Assembly (NCBI GenBank): GCA_028701635.1
Contig: JAQVQJ010000055.1
Coordinates: forward strand, 1 to 7,932
Reading direction: 5' to 3'
DNA: 7,932 nucleotides
From: Clostridia bacterium
GTDB lineage: Bacteria > Bacillota_A > Clostridia > Christensenellales > UBA1242
Position numbers and translations under genes: made by a program. A model generated the notes under the pieces. It searched no databases. It was not told the origin of the DNA and was given only the letters and a program-made list of their open reading frames with translations. Of this stretch, positions 1-6,717 are shown piece by piece. Position 1 is the first letter of the stretch. Each line of letters opens with the position of its first letter.

Positions 1-184
1 TAAAATTGGTTATTACATCATCGTTTTTAACAAAATAGAGATTGGATTTTTCCTTGCTAAGCGTCTTTAATAATTTATATCCAAATTTATAAAGCATTTT
101 TGGGTTTTCGATAACTAGTGTAAATACTCTATTAAAGTTAAGGTTTATGGTTTCTATAATGTGAGGATATCTAATCTCTATCAT
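1..184 (-). CDS. csn2: Csn2, type II-A spacer-acquisition protein (partial, 5' end only)
   Basis: The minus strand opens an unbroken frame at the ATG at 184-182 and runs off the left edge after 61 codons. It begins [17 protein letters not shown] and continues with [15 protein letters not shown]. The hydrophobic strand ending in VIENP followed by a helix is the usual N-terminal pattern of Csn2, as I recall the family. Csn2 is a ring-forming protein that binds double-stranded DNA ends and is needed for spacer acquisition in type II-A systems. It works with Cas1-Cas2, Cas9 and tracrRNA. The start codon overlaps the cas2 stop in an ATGA (184-181), so translation is probably coupled to cas2. Fourth position after cas9-cas1-cas2 fits Csn2. 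The C-terminal part is outside the window, so subfamily (short or long Csn2) and integrity cannot be judged. Confidence 0.83.
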   Translation of the reverse strand, partial: MIEIRYPHIIETINLNFNRVFTLVIENPKMLYKFGYKLLKTLSKEKSNLYFVKNDDVITNF

Positions 185-486
185 AATTCTATCAACCTTT
201 TGTCGTTATCTATGCAAACTGACTGCGTTTCTCCAATAAGCAATTCCATACTTGCGAATTGTTTTTCTGTGATAGTAATCATTTGAACAAGCCCCTCCTT
301 GGGTATTTCTTTACGCACTTGCTTTCTTACAAGTTCCGCACTTGAAGGATTTAAAACTAACTTGGTATATATCGATTCTTGCATCATAATAAACCCGTTT
401 TTTATTAAAAACTTTCTAAATCTTCTATATTCTCTGATGTCGATGCTCGTATAGGTCGGCAGATCAAACATTACTAATATTCTCAT
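181..486 (-). CDS. cas2: Cas2, CRISPR adaptation endoribonuclease-fold protein
   Basis: Cas2 is the small dimeric partner that bridges two Cas1 dimers in the integrase complex that inserts new spacers. From the ATG at 486 the product is 101 aa. It starts [10 protein letters not shown], the classic first beta strand with the conserved Asp at residue 8. It continues with [15 protein letters not shown] and [10 protein letters not shown], both typical of type II Cas2. A longer reading from an ATG at 501 would add MSYLF. I prefer 486 because family members begin at the MR-hydrophobic strand, but neither start has a convincing ribosome binding site. The gene overlaps the end of cas1 by 23 nt (38 nt with the long start) and ends in an ATGA with csn2, so it is probably read by translational coupling. 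Length and motifs are normal and it appears intact. Confidence 0.93.
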   Translation of the reverse strand: MRILVMFDLPTYTSIDIREYRRFRKFLIKNGFIMMQESIYTKLVLNPSSAELVRKQVRKEIPKEGLVQMITITEKQFASMELLIGETQSVCIDNDKRLIEL

Positions 487-1354
487 AAATAGGTAACTCA
501 TAGGATTGTATATTTTTTATTAAACTTACATCTTTACTATTTAGTGCCTTAAACACACTTTTGCAATACATTTCTATTGCCGTTTCCAAATAAACTTTTT
601 TGTTGTTAATTTGCGCCTTACAATTTATCACATTTGCCATTTTGGATTTATAATTGTTGTCATTTTCTTCTAATTGCAATGCCAACTCATCTACTATTGT
701 TCTAAATGTTTCCATAAGGTCACAAGCAAGATTGCAATAATTAAACTCGTTGCAATGCCAAATGCCTAACTGCGTAAGATATCCCTGTGCTGTTATTTCT
801 CTACAAAAGGCTGACAACAAGATCGCATAACCATAATTAAGAGCGCTATTATAAAAAGAAGGATTGCGTCTGTTAAGCATATTAAATAAATCATTGAAGT
901 ACACTTTTGCGGCATGTCCTTCTCTGTTTGTTTTATCGCCCTCCTCAATTTGGTCTAAATACATATCTAATAAATCATATTCACATCCGTTATTTTTAAG
1001 CAGCTTCATTTGATTGGTTATTTTCTGTCTTATTATGTTGGTCCATACCTCGGCTTTTATATCGCTGTCCCAATTAATTTGAGTTTGGATATTAAATACG
1101 CAATGATAATTGTCATAAAAACCGATAAGCTGACTTGTGGGCATATGCTTTTCGTCACAAAATATTACCTTCACTTTATATTTTATTAATTCATTCATCA
1201 ATGCAGTAGTAATAGAAATTGCCGTACTTTCCAAAATCAAGATAGAAATCTCGGAGAGATGGATTTTTTTCTCCATCTCTCCTCGATATACCAGATAATT
1301 CATACAATAGTCCAGTTTACACCTTTGCTTGATTATAACTGTTCTAAAACTCAT
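464..1354 (-). CDS. cas1: Cas1, CRISPR spacer integrase (type II)
   Basis: Cas1 is the metal-dependent integrase that, with Cas2, joins protospacers to the leader end of the array. The 296-aa product has the usual two-part layout: an N-terminal beta domain (about residues 1-75, with [11 protein letters not shown] and [19 protein letters not shown]) and a helical catalytic domain. The expected metal ligands are visible as E145 in NREGHAAK, H200 in GIWHCNEFN and E215 in DLMETFR. They match E149, H205 and E220 of S. pyogenes Cas1. The residue before the catalytic His is Trp, where many type II Cas1 proteins have His (GIHH). The effect is unknown. The start ATG (1354-1352) overlaps the cas9 stop in an ATGA, and a weak GAG lies just upstream, so coupling to cas9 is likely. 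The gene is intact and of normal length for type II Cas1 (about 290-300 aa). Confidence 0.96.
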   Translation of the reverse strand: MSFRTVIIKQRCKLDYCMNYLVYRGEMEKKIHLSEISILILESTAISITTALMNELIKYKVKVIFCDEKHMPTSQLIGFYDNYHCVFNIQTQINWDSDIKAEVWTNIIRQKITNQMKLLKNNGCEYDLLDMYLDQIEEGDKTNREGHAAKVYFNDLFNMLNRRNPSFYNSALNYGYAILLSAFCREITAQGYLTQLGIWHCNEFNYCNLACDLMETFRTIVDELALQLEENDNNYKSKMANVINCKAQINNKKVYLETAIEMYCKSVFKALNSKDVSLIKNIQSYELPIYENISNV

Positions 1355-4300
1355 TTTTTCTCAATATTAAAATTCTGTCTAAGGTCTATTCTATTTATTT
1401 TTAATCCTGATTTTGATTGGCTAATAAAAAATACATGCTCGTCGGAGATTACCTTGTTCTTTTTTATAGCACACTGATTTTCTCCGCCTTTCTTTTTTAT
1501 GATTTTGCCGTTCTTATTTTCTATATACCATAATTTGGATGCATTGACCACTTTAGGATTGCATTGGAACGCTACAATTAAATTCATCAAAATACAAATC
1601 TGCTCATAAATATTACTGCCTAAAAAACTATCTTTGGATTTTTTCAATATATCCAAAAGCGAGCTATATGTCGGGATATCTCTATAAGGGTGTTTTGAAA
1701 GTTTATCTACAAACAAATTATATATTTGATTGTTATTTTCGCTGGTCAATAATACAATTTTACTTGATTGATTTTCTTGTTTCATACGAATAATATTTTG
1801 TTTGATATACTCTTCCACAAACTCTTTTAACGCTTTTTCCTTTTCTTGCTTATCTGAAATAAATCTGCATTTTTTGTTTGCCTTCTCGATTACAATAGAC
1901 ATTTCTTTAATATAATCATTTACATCCTGATTTACAATTAACTGATTGGCATTATGAAAAATGAGTGAATTATCGGTCATTCCTGCCAATCTTAGCTTAT
2001 AGGTCCCAAAGTCCAACAATGAACCTACCTTTAATATAGACCTAGGAAGATTGTTAATATTTGCGACTTTTGCTTTAATCAAATTCTTTTCATCAAAAAC
2101 ATCGCGGTAAGTTTTTTTACCGAGTTTTATCATCCTGTCGTCATAGATACTGATATTTTCTATAGACCTTATGCTGCTACCCTTTTTATCTTTAGAGTCA
2201 ACCACGATAAAATATGCTGTACCCGAAGTTTTGTATCCACCATATTTTGAAACATCGGACTTTGGCTTTGTCTCTTTTCCGTCAATTATTTTGCTCAAGT
2301 TTCTAGGAAAAAGTTTGGATTCTTTGGAGTTATCGGCTTTATATAGGGTTGCACCAAAAAGTTCTCCTTTTTTTGTTATGATCTTTTTGGTGATTTGCAC
2401 ATTGCTTGTAGAGGTTTCTTTTATTACTAAATTCAGCAATTTGCTATTCTCTGCTTGCATTGCTTTTTTTATAGTATTTTCGAAGTTATACGATTTGTCC
2501 CGATTTATATTTGCTGTATTGCCGCAGTTGGCTAAGTAAATTCTTCTCCAATTATGATTGTATTCTTTATTGAGGATATCTCCTACTACAATATTATAAT
2601 AAGCGTCAAATGCATGATGAAAATCATTAACATCCCGCGATTTGGTAAGCCCGTAATTTTTCCTAAAGGTTGTCACATTTCTTGCACTGGAGAGAACAAT
2701 TTCAACCGGAGCTGTATAATTTTTCTTAAAATAATGTTCTAATAGGTCTTTAAGACAAGCCGCGGTTTGACCTGTTTCTACAAGTTGTCTATTAATGAAT
2801 TTGTCCTGTTCTTCTAAGGTGATTTCTGAAGTTCTGACAAGTCTTGAATATTTTTCGTCACTTATCAGGTTGGCATTATGTAAGGTTTTCCACAGCGCAA
2901 TCTGCCTAAGCTCTCTCGGGATAGGGTAGATATTTGTTTTGTCTTTATTAAGATGCTGATCTACCAATACTTTATTGTCTAGGCTGTCATCCTTTATATT
3001 GGCTCTTGGTATAATATGGTCTACATCATAGTGATTGCCCTGAAACAGATCCTCAATATCTATTGTTTTGCCCGTGTACATGCATTTACCCAATTGCATA
3101 AAATATAAATACAGTTTTTCTGAGTTCAACTCATTATCGCTCTTTTTTTGTAATTCCGCTTCACACAAAGACAAGCTTTCCGCCAGTCTGCACCTATCGT
3201 CCACAGACATAGAAACTTCCTTTTTTCTTGCATTTTGCTTAGAGTAGTCTGCAACAAACTTCCTTGCTTCCTCATAAGCTTTTTGGACTTTCTCCTTTCT
3301 TGTAAGCGTTTTTTTGTTTTTTAATTTATCATTATTGGTTCTTGTAACCTCAATAAATATCTTTTCGGGAATGGCTTTCGTTTGTTTGAGGACATCTTTT
3401 ACCAAACCAAAGGTTTGCCATACACACCTTTTAACTGACGGAGAACAGTACATGCCTTCCACATCTTCAAAAGTTATTTTGTCGCTTAAAGAAATATTGT
3501 GTTTTTTATTATATTGGTCTAGTGCGACTTCAAAATTGTATTTAGGATTAAAAATAATCTGCTGTAGATTCTGATTGGTTTCATACATTATATCTATGAT
3601 GTTCTTATACTCGCCTAAATTATCTACTAATTCTAAACCGTTTTTTACCGTTAACCCTGCCAAAAATTCTTGTGACAAGCTGCCCCAACCGCTAAACTTA
3701 AAACCCTTAACTCTCTTTATTTCTTCATCTGTTAAGTATTTGCCGAATTCTTTTTTAATTGAGGATGCAATCATTTTTGGGTCTGTGTGTATTGTTGAGA
3801 AAAAAATCATTTTTTCTATCATTTCGGGATACTTCTCTACCTTTTCCCCGAGGACTTTTTTATAAGCAATATAGGTGTTCATATTGCCTTTTATTTCGGT
3901 GTCAACTCCCGTAATCTTTATATCGTCATATATATTTTTTGTTTTAATGTGTTCCGTTATATTTTTGATAGTAGGTTTTTTGTTCATGTAAACATTATCG
4001 AAAATTTCTTGCTTTAGTTGTATATCAATAGCTTCTCCGTTAATTTTTAACTTGTTAAGCTCATTTAGAGCTACAAACTTAGAAAAAAGGATTGAGTTTT
4101 TAGGCAATGTATTGGCATCTTTCAAATATGTACATTTATTCGTCATTCTTCTTATAAATTGCTCATTGCTCTTTTCTTTATCTATAAGCGCATCAAATGT
4201 CCATGGTGTAATTCTGCCATTAGCCCTCCTTATTGCCCAGGCATTTTTACTTCTATCTTTATCATCTTTGTAACATTTTACCGGACCAACGAAATAAGGG

Positions 4301-5814
4301 ATCCTAAACCGCAGAAGCTCCACTATTTTTTTATAATTAGTCCATTCATCAGTTATCTGTTCTAAAAATTTATAATTACCGCTACTAACTGCCTTTTCTA
4401 ATATTTTATTTAATTCCAATTCATTTAATTGGTAAGGTATTGCCGTATTGTTTTTGGATACGATTCTCGGCATAAATTCATTATTGTCCAGCTTTACCAT
4501 TATCTCAGCTATTATCGGAGCTGCATCTTCGCTTTTTATTTTTTCCAGCACACCTTTTAAATACTTTTTAAACATATCATACGGTACCGTTATTCCCAAC
4601 CGCCCATTATTGCCTATTTTTTCTCGTCCTATCCTTCCCCCTCCGATGTATGCTGTATAATTGGCGTGTTCCTTACTCGCTTTCGCGCCAAAAACATTAT
4701 TATATTCTTCGGGCGCATAAGCGGTAATTAGAGACTTAAGAGTTTTTAAGTCGTTTTTATGGGTATTGTATATATTTACCATAGCTTGAGATAAATTTTC
4801 CTCACCTTTAAGCAAATCGGTTAATATATACCAATCATATAGTTTTTTTAGGCAAGTAATTATGGCATAATCATTGGGATTATCTTTTACTAAATTGAGA
4901 TCCTCACAGCTGTCCAAATCATCCGACAAGTAAAACCCTTTGATATCATCCTTTTTATACATATCATTTCCGAATATTGTTGAAATATTTACCTTATCGC
5001 CAAAGATAACATTAACTATATTTCTTTGAACCGGTGTTTTGGCTGATAATAATTCATAAGCTTTTTGCTTTTTATCTTTTTTTGAAATCCTGATTTTGTA
5101 AAAGTCTTTACCGTTTTTGCCAGCTTTTTTTTGCAATTCTTTACTTAATTCCGCTGTTATTTTGCCTTTGCTTGATATTAAATCAAATAAATCATCTAAC
5201 CTTTCTAAACATAAAGTATCAATGATGTTTATTTTGGCTTCTTCCTTATTATCAATTAAATCGGAATTTCTGCTGTCAAGATAGTTGTTAAATTCTTGAA
5301 AATACCGAGTGCCATCTCTACACTCTTTTATTTCTCCGTCAATTAAGAAATGACCGCGATATTTAATAATATGATGTATGCCAAGATACAACAGTCTTAT
5401 ATCATCCGTTCCTTTCTCTATTAAGGCTTTTCTTAGATGATAAATAGTGGGATACTGCCGATAATATTTGGTGTCATTATACTTTTTGTCATTAAACAAA
5501 GAGTATTTGCCGCTAACATTTCTATCCTCTAAGTACAAGTCATTCTCATTTAATCTGCGCAAAAAATTGCTGTCTTTTCGCATGAGTTCATCGTTAAAAA
5601 TTTCTTGAAGAAGAGTTATCCTTAATTTTCTTCTTTCTAACCTTCTTCGGGCTGTGCGAAACATTCTTCTTTGTTCCGCTGTTGCAGCATCATCATAGCT
5701 AAGAACCCCGAGCGCCTTTTTCCCTTTTACCGATACAACCCTATACTCACTATCTGTGACAGCATATCCTGTGTTTTCTGTGCCAATATCAAGGCCGATG
5801 TTTACTTTTGTCAT
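1351..5814 (-). CDS. cas9: Cas9, type II RNA-guided DNA endonuclease
   Basis: Cas9 uses crRNA paired with tracrRNA to find DNA and cuts both strands. From the ATG at 5814 the protein is 1487 aa. RuvC-I is at residues 1-45 with D9 in NIGLDIGTENTGYAV. The Arg-rich bridge helix is at about 46-73 (RTARRRLERRKLR) and the REC lobe at about 75-780. RuvC-II has E822 in IFIEVTR. HNH spans about 905-975 with D932 and H933 in YDVDHIIP and N956. RuvC-III has H1067 and D1070 in HHAFDAYYN. The PAM-interacting C-terminal domain runs from about 1187 (KYGGY) and ends with SQSKSGLKINRIDL. All nuclease residues are present, so it should be active. The start was chosen because GGAGG lies 5 nt upstream (5824-5820) and because MTKVNIGLDIG is the family N terminus. 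An in-frame ATG at 5904 would add 30 residues that run through the promoter and into the tracrRNA. The protein is about 120 aa longer than S. pyogenes Cas9, with the extra length spread over REC, the RuvC-II/HNH linker and the C terminus. Confidence 0.98.
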   Translation of the reverse strand: MTKVNIGLDIGTENTGYAVTDSEYRVVSVKGKKALGVLSYDDAATAEQRRMFRTARRRLERRKLRITLLQEIFNDELMRKDSNFLRRLNENDLYLEDRNVSGKYSLFNDKKYNDTKYYRQYPTIYHLRKALIEKGTDDIRLLYLGIHHIIKYRGHFLIDGEIKECRDGTRYFQEFNNYLDSRNSDLIDNKEEAKINIIDTLCLERLDDLFDLISSKGKITAELSKELQKKAGKNGKDFYKIRISKKDKKQKAYELLSAKTPVQRNIVNVIFGDKVNISTIFGNDMYKKDDIKGFYLSDDLDSCEDLNLVKDNPNDYAIITCLKKLYDWYILTDLLKGEENLSQAMVNIYNTHKNDLKTLKSLITAYAPEEYNNVFGAKASKEHANYTAYIGGGRIGREKIGNNGRLGITVPYDMFKKYLKGVLEKIKSEDAAPIIAEIMVKLDNNEFMPRIVSKNNTAIPYQLNELELNKILEKAVSSGNYKFLEQITDEWTNYKKIVELLRFRIPYFVGPVKCYKDDKDRSKNAWAIRRANGRITPWTFDALIDKEKSNEQFIRRMTNKCTYLKDANTLPKNSILFSKFVALNELNKLKINGEAIDIQLKQEIFDNVYMNKKPTIKNITEHIKTKNIYDDIKITGVDTEIKGNMNTYIAYKKVLGEKVEKYPEMIEKMIFFSTIHTDPKMIASSIKKEFGKYLTDEEIKRVKGFKFSGWGSLSQEFLAGLTVKNGLELVDNLGEYKNIIDIMYETNQNLQQIIFNPKYNFEVALDQYNKKHNISLSDKITFEDVEGMYCSPSVKRCVWQTFGLVKDVLKQTKAIPEKIFIEVTRTNNDKLKNKKTLTRKEKVQKAYEEARKFVADYSKQNARKKEVSMSVDDRCRLAESLSLCEAELQKKSDNELNSEKLYLYFMQLGKCMYTGKTIDIEDLFQGNHYDVDHIIPRANIKDDSLDNKVLVDQHLNKDKTNIYPIPRELRQIALWKTLHNANLISDEKYSRLVRTSEITLEEQDKFINRQLVETGQTAACLKDLLEHYFKKNYTAPVEIVLSSARNVTTFRKNYGLTKSRDVNDFHHAFDAYYNIVVGDILNKEYNHNWRRIYLANCGNTANINRDKSYNFENTIKKAMQAENSKLLNLVIKETSTSNVQITKKIITKKGELFGATLYKADNSKESKLFPRNLSKIIDGKETKPKSDVSKYGGYKTSGTAYFIVVDSKDKKGSSIRSIENISIYDDRMIKLGKKTYRDVFDEKNLIKAKVANINNLPRSILKVGSLLDFGTYKLRLAGMTDNSLIFHNANQLIVNQDVNDYIKEMSIVIEKANKKCRFISDKQEKEKALKEFVEEYIKQNIIRMKQENQSSKIVLLTSENNNQIYNLFVDKLSKHPYRDIPTYSSLLDILKKSKDSFLGSNIYEQICILMNLIVAFQCNPKVVNASKLWYIENKNGKIIKKKGGENQCAIKKNKVISDEHVFFISQSKSGLKINRIDLRQNFNIEKK

Positions 5815-5842
5815 AATTTCCTCCGTTATGTTATTTTTATTT

Positions 5843-5870
5843 TTTATAATTATCAAAAAGGTATTGACAA
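5843..5870 (-). promoter_or_regulatory. Candidate cas operon promoter
   Basis: On the minus strand a TTGTCA (-35, 5870-5865) is followed after 16 bp by TATAAA (-10, 5848-5843). This predicts a transcript start near 5836 and a leader of only about 20 nt that contains the cas9 GGAGG (5824-5820). The -35 shares 6 bp with the tracrRNA -35 on the other strand (5864-5869). No separate promoter is evident before cas1, cas2 or csn2, so this one probably serves all four genes. The region is very AT-rich, so box assignment by eye carries risk. Confidence 0.5.
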
Positions 5871-5892
5871 TTATATTTTTATGGTATAAAAT
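5864..5892 (+). promoter_or_regulatory. tracrRNA promoter
   Basis: A perfect TTGACA (5864-5869) is followed after 17 bp by TAAAAT (5887-5892). An alternative register is an extended -10, TGGTATAAA, at 5882-5890. Either places the transcript start at about 5895-5900, just where homology to the tracrRNA anti-repeat begins. It points away from cas9. Confidence 0.7.
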
Positions 5893-5896
5893 TAAA

Positions 5897-5978
5897 TTAT
5901 TCAAAATAACATTCGTTCAAATAAGATGTTATCTTAAACACCAATTGCATTGGTCAGCCTGTTTAGACAGGCTTTTTT
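5897..5978 (+). ncRNA. tracrRNA of the type II-A system
   Basis: The tracrRNA pairs with the CRISPR repeat in pre-crRNA, allows RNase III processing and anchors the guide in Cas9. The first part, TATTCAAAATAACAT (about 5898-5912), is the same as the anti-repeat segment I recall for Listeria and S. pyogenes-like tracrRNAs. A lower-stem segment TTCAAAT (5916-5922) and then AATAAG follow. After that come three hairpins. The first is a nexus with stem AAGAT/ATCTT and loop GTT (5923-5935). The second is CCAAT/ATTGG with loop TGC (5941-5953). The third is the terminator (5956-5973). Predicted length is about 80 nt. It lies next to cas9 but is transcribed in the opposite direction. Exact 5' end and anti-repeat borders are inferred, because the repeat itself is outside the window. 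Confidence 0.85.
5956..5978 (+). terminator. Rho-independent terminator of tracrRNA
   Basis: A perfect 7-bp stem AGCCTGT/ACAGGCT (5956-5962 with 5967-5973) with loop TTAG runs into six T residues (5973-5978). This is the expected 3' hairpin of a tracrRNA. The T-run exists in one direction only, so it terminates plus-strand transcription. Confidence 0.9.
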
Positions 5979-6059
5979 ATTGCAATTTTGCTAATTTTTA
6001 CAGTAAATAGATGTTCTTTATTAATATACCAAATAAAGCAAATAATGTAAATAGCGAAC

Positions 6060-6077
6060 TGTCCTAAACTAGGGACA
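6060..6077. repeat. Imperfect inverted repeat
   Basis: TGTCCTA and TAGGGACA can form a 7-bp stem with one bulged G around the loop AAC. No T-run follows on either strand, so it is not a typical terminator. It could be a protein-binding site or an old mobile-element end. Function unknown. Confidence 0.4.
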
Positions 6078-6120
6078 TCATAGATATATTTGTAAAAACG
6101 AGTTAATTTTTATAAGGATC

Positions 6121-6160
6121 AACAAAAACAATCAACTGGTTAGTCTCACTACCCAGTTGA
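6121..6160 (-). terminator. Probable terminator of the 71-aa minus-strand gene
   Basis: TCAACTGG (6132-6139) and CCAGTTGA (6153-6160) form a perfect 8-bp stem. Inside it, after one mismatch, TAGT pairs with ACTA around a CTC loop, giving a near-continuous hairpin. Read on the minus strand the stem is followed by TTGTTTTTGTT (6131-6121), an interrupted T tract. It sits about 110 nt beyond the stop of the minus-strand gene at 6270. It could equally be a structured RNA or a binding site. Confidence 0.5.
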
Positions 6161-6269
6161 ACTTCTTGCGTCTAACTACAGATAAAAAATTCATATGTGT
6201 TAAAAAATGCTATAGACTATTTAAATATTTCAAGAATGTATGAAGCTATATCGTAACTTCCAAAAAAAG

Positions 6270-6485
6270 TTAAACAATATCCTCTTTATTTTCTTGGATA
6301 TAGGTGGATGTGAGCCAATCGGTAAAGCCGTCGTTGAGAAGTTTTGTGTAGTCTTCTCCATCTTCAAGCGGCTTAAATACGGTGGGTTTGGTTGTTTGTT
6401 TTGCGTTTTGATTCGCGCTTCCTCTACGCCTGTCTTCCGGGCGAAGTACTGTTAAACCGATATATTTTTTCTTATCGTTTTGCAT
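6270..6485 (-). CDS. Small hypothetical protein, 71 aa
   Basis: I do not recognise this protein. The ATG at 6485 has an excellent GGAGG (6498-6494) 8 nt upstream, which is the main reason to accept it as a gene. The product starts MQNDKKKYIGLTVLRPEDRR. It has a basic N-terminal part (KKK at residues 5-7, RRR near 19-21), a polar Asn/Gln/Lys/Thr-rich middle and a more acidic C-terminal third with an aromatic DWLTSTY segment. There is no signal peptide or membrane helix. It is transcribed toward the tracrRNA and divergently from the integrase gene. The position beside an integrase suggests a mobile-element accessory protein, but nothing in the sequence fixes a function. The plus-strand frame over the same bases has no ribosome binding site and is taken as a shadow. 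Confidence 0.65.
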   Translation of the reverse strand: MQNDKKKYIGLTVLRPEDRRRGSANQNAKQTTKPTVFKPLEDGEDYTKLLNDGFTDWLTSTYIQENKEDIV

Positions 6486-6588
6486 GAATTAAACCTCCAT
6501 TTTTTGTATCGTTAAAATATCCATATTATTTAATACGAAAAATGCAGAAGTTTCTAATAACTTTTTTCATTTATTTACAATTGATTTG

Positions 6589-6611
6589 CTTGTTTACAAG
6601 GTTTTACCTTG
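6589..6611. repeat. Overlapping inverted repeats upstream of the integrase
   Basis: CAAGGT (6597-6602), TTT and ACCTTG (6606-6611) form a perfect 6-bp stem. The left arm can pair instead with CTTGT just upstream (6589-6593 with ACAAG at 6596-6600). The site lies in the 232-bp gap between the divergent 71-aa gene and the integrase, 8 nt before the ribosome binding site of a 15-codon mini-ORF. It fits an operator or a small RNA switch. I could not assign a convincing promoter to the integrase in this gap. Confidence 0.4.
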
Positions 6612-6629
6612 AATAAATGGAGATCTTCT

Positions 6630-6677
6630 ATGGATAATGAAAACAATCTATGGTATTGTTGTTGCTTGATAAGATAG
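6630..6677 (+). CDS. Possible 15-codon leader peptide or gene remnant before the integrase
   Basis: GGAG (6619-6622) lies 7 nt before the ATG at 6630. The frame reads MDNENNLWYCCCLIR and stops at TAG (6675-6677), 40 nt before the integrase start. The good ribosome binding site and the unusual WYCCC run suggest either a translated leader peptide or the surviving start of a small gene, such as an excisionase, that now ends early. Chance is possible for so short a frame, and it has no recognisable domain. Confidence 0.35.
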   Translation: MDNENNLWYCCCLIR

Positions 6678-6717
6678 AATTTACCCAAGGCATCCCGCCA
6701 AAAGGAGAATACAAAAG

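Larger units (their letters stand above)
5979..6269. other. Intergenic stretch between tracrRNA and the 71-aa gene
   Basis: About 290 bases of AT-rich DNA without a credible gene. They hold an imperfect inverted repeat at 6060-6077 and a long hairpin at 6132-6160 (listed separately). They also hold one copy of a gapped direct repeat (5980-6010) whose partner lies after the integrase gene. The only plus-strand mini-ORF, starting at 6011 (18 codons), lacks a ribosome binding site. I see no CRISPR repeat here. Confidence 0.6.

Noticed and set aside
1259..4660. Several plus-strand open frames of 62-122 codons inside cas1 and cas9
   Set aside because: They are antisense to well-supported genes, lack ribosome binding sites and show no domain. 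They are by-products of AT-rich coding DNA.
5815..5904. N-terminal 30-residue extension of Cas9
   Set aside because: It crosses the cas9 promoter and the start of tracrRNA, has no ribosome binding site, and is absent from the family N terminus.
5671..6010. Plus-strand open frames across the cas9 start and tracrRNA
   Set aside because: They run through promoter, tracrRNA and terminator and have no ribosome binding site.
6011..6067. 18-codon plus-strand frame MFFINIPNKANNVNSELS
   Set aside because: No ribosome binding site and AT-rich context, consistent with chance.
6240..6455. Plus-strand 71-codon frame opposite the small minus-strand gene
   Set aside because: No ribosome binding site precedes it, while the opposite strand has GGAGG at the right distance.
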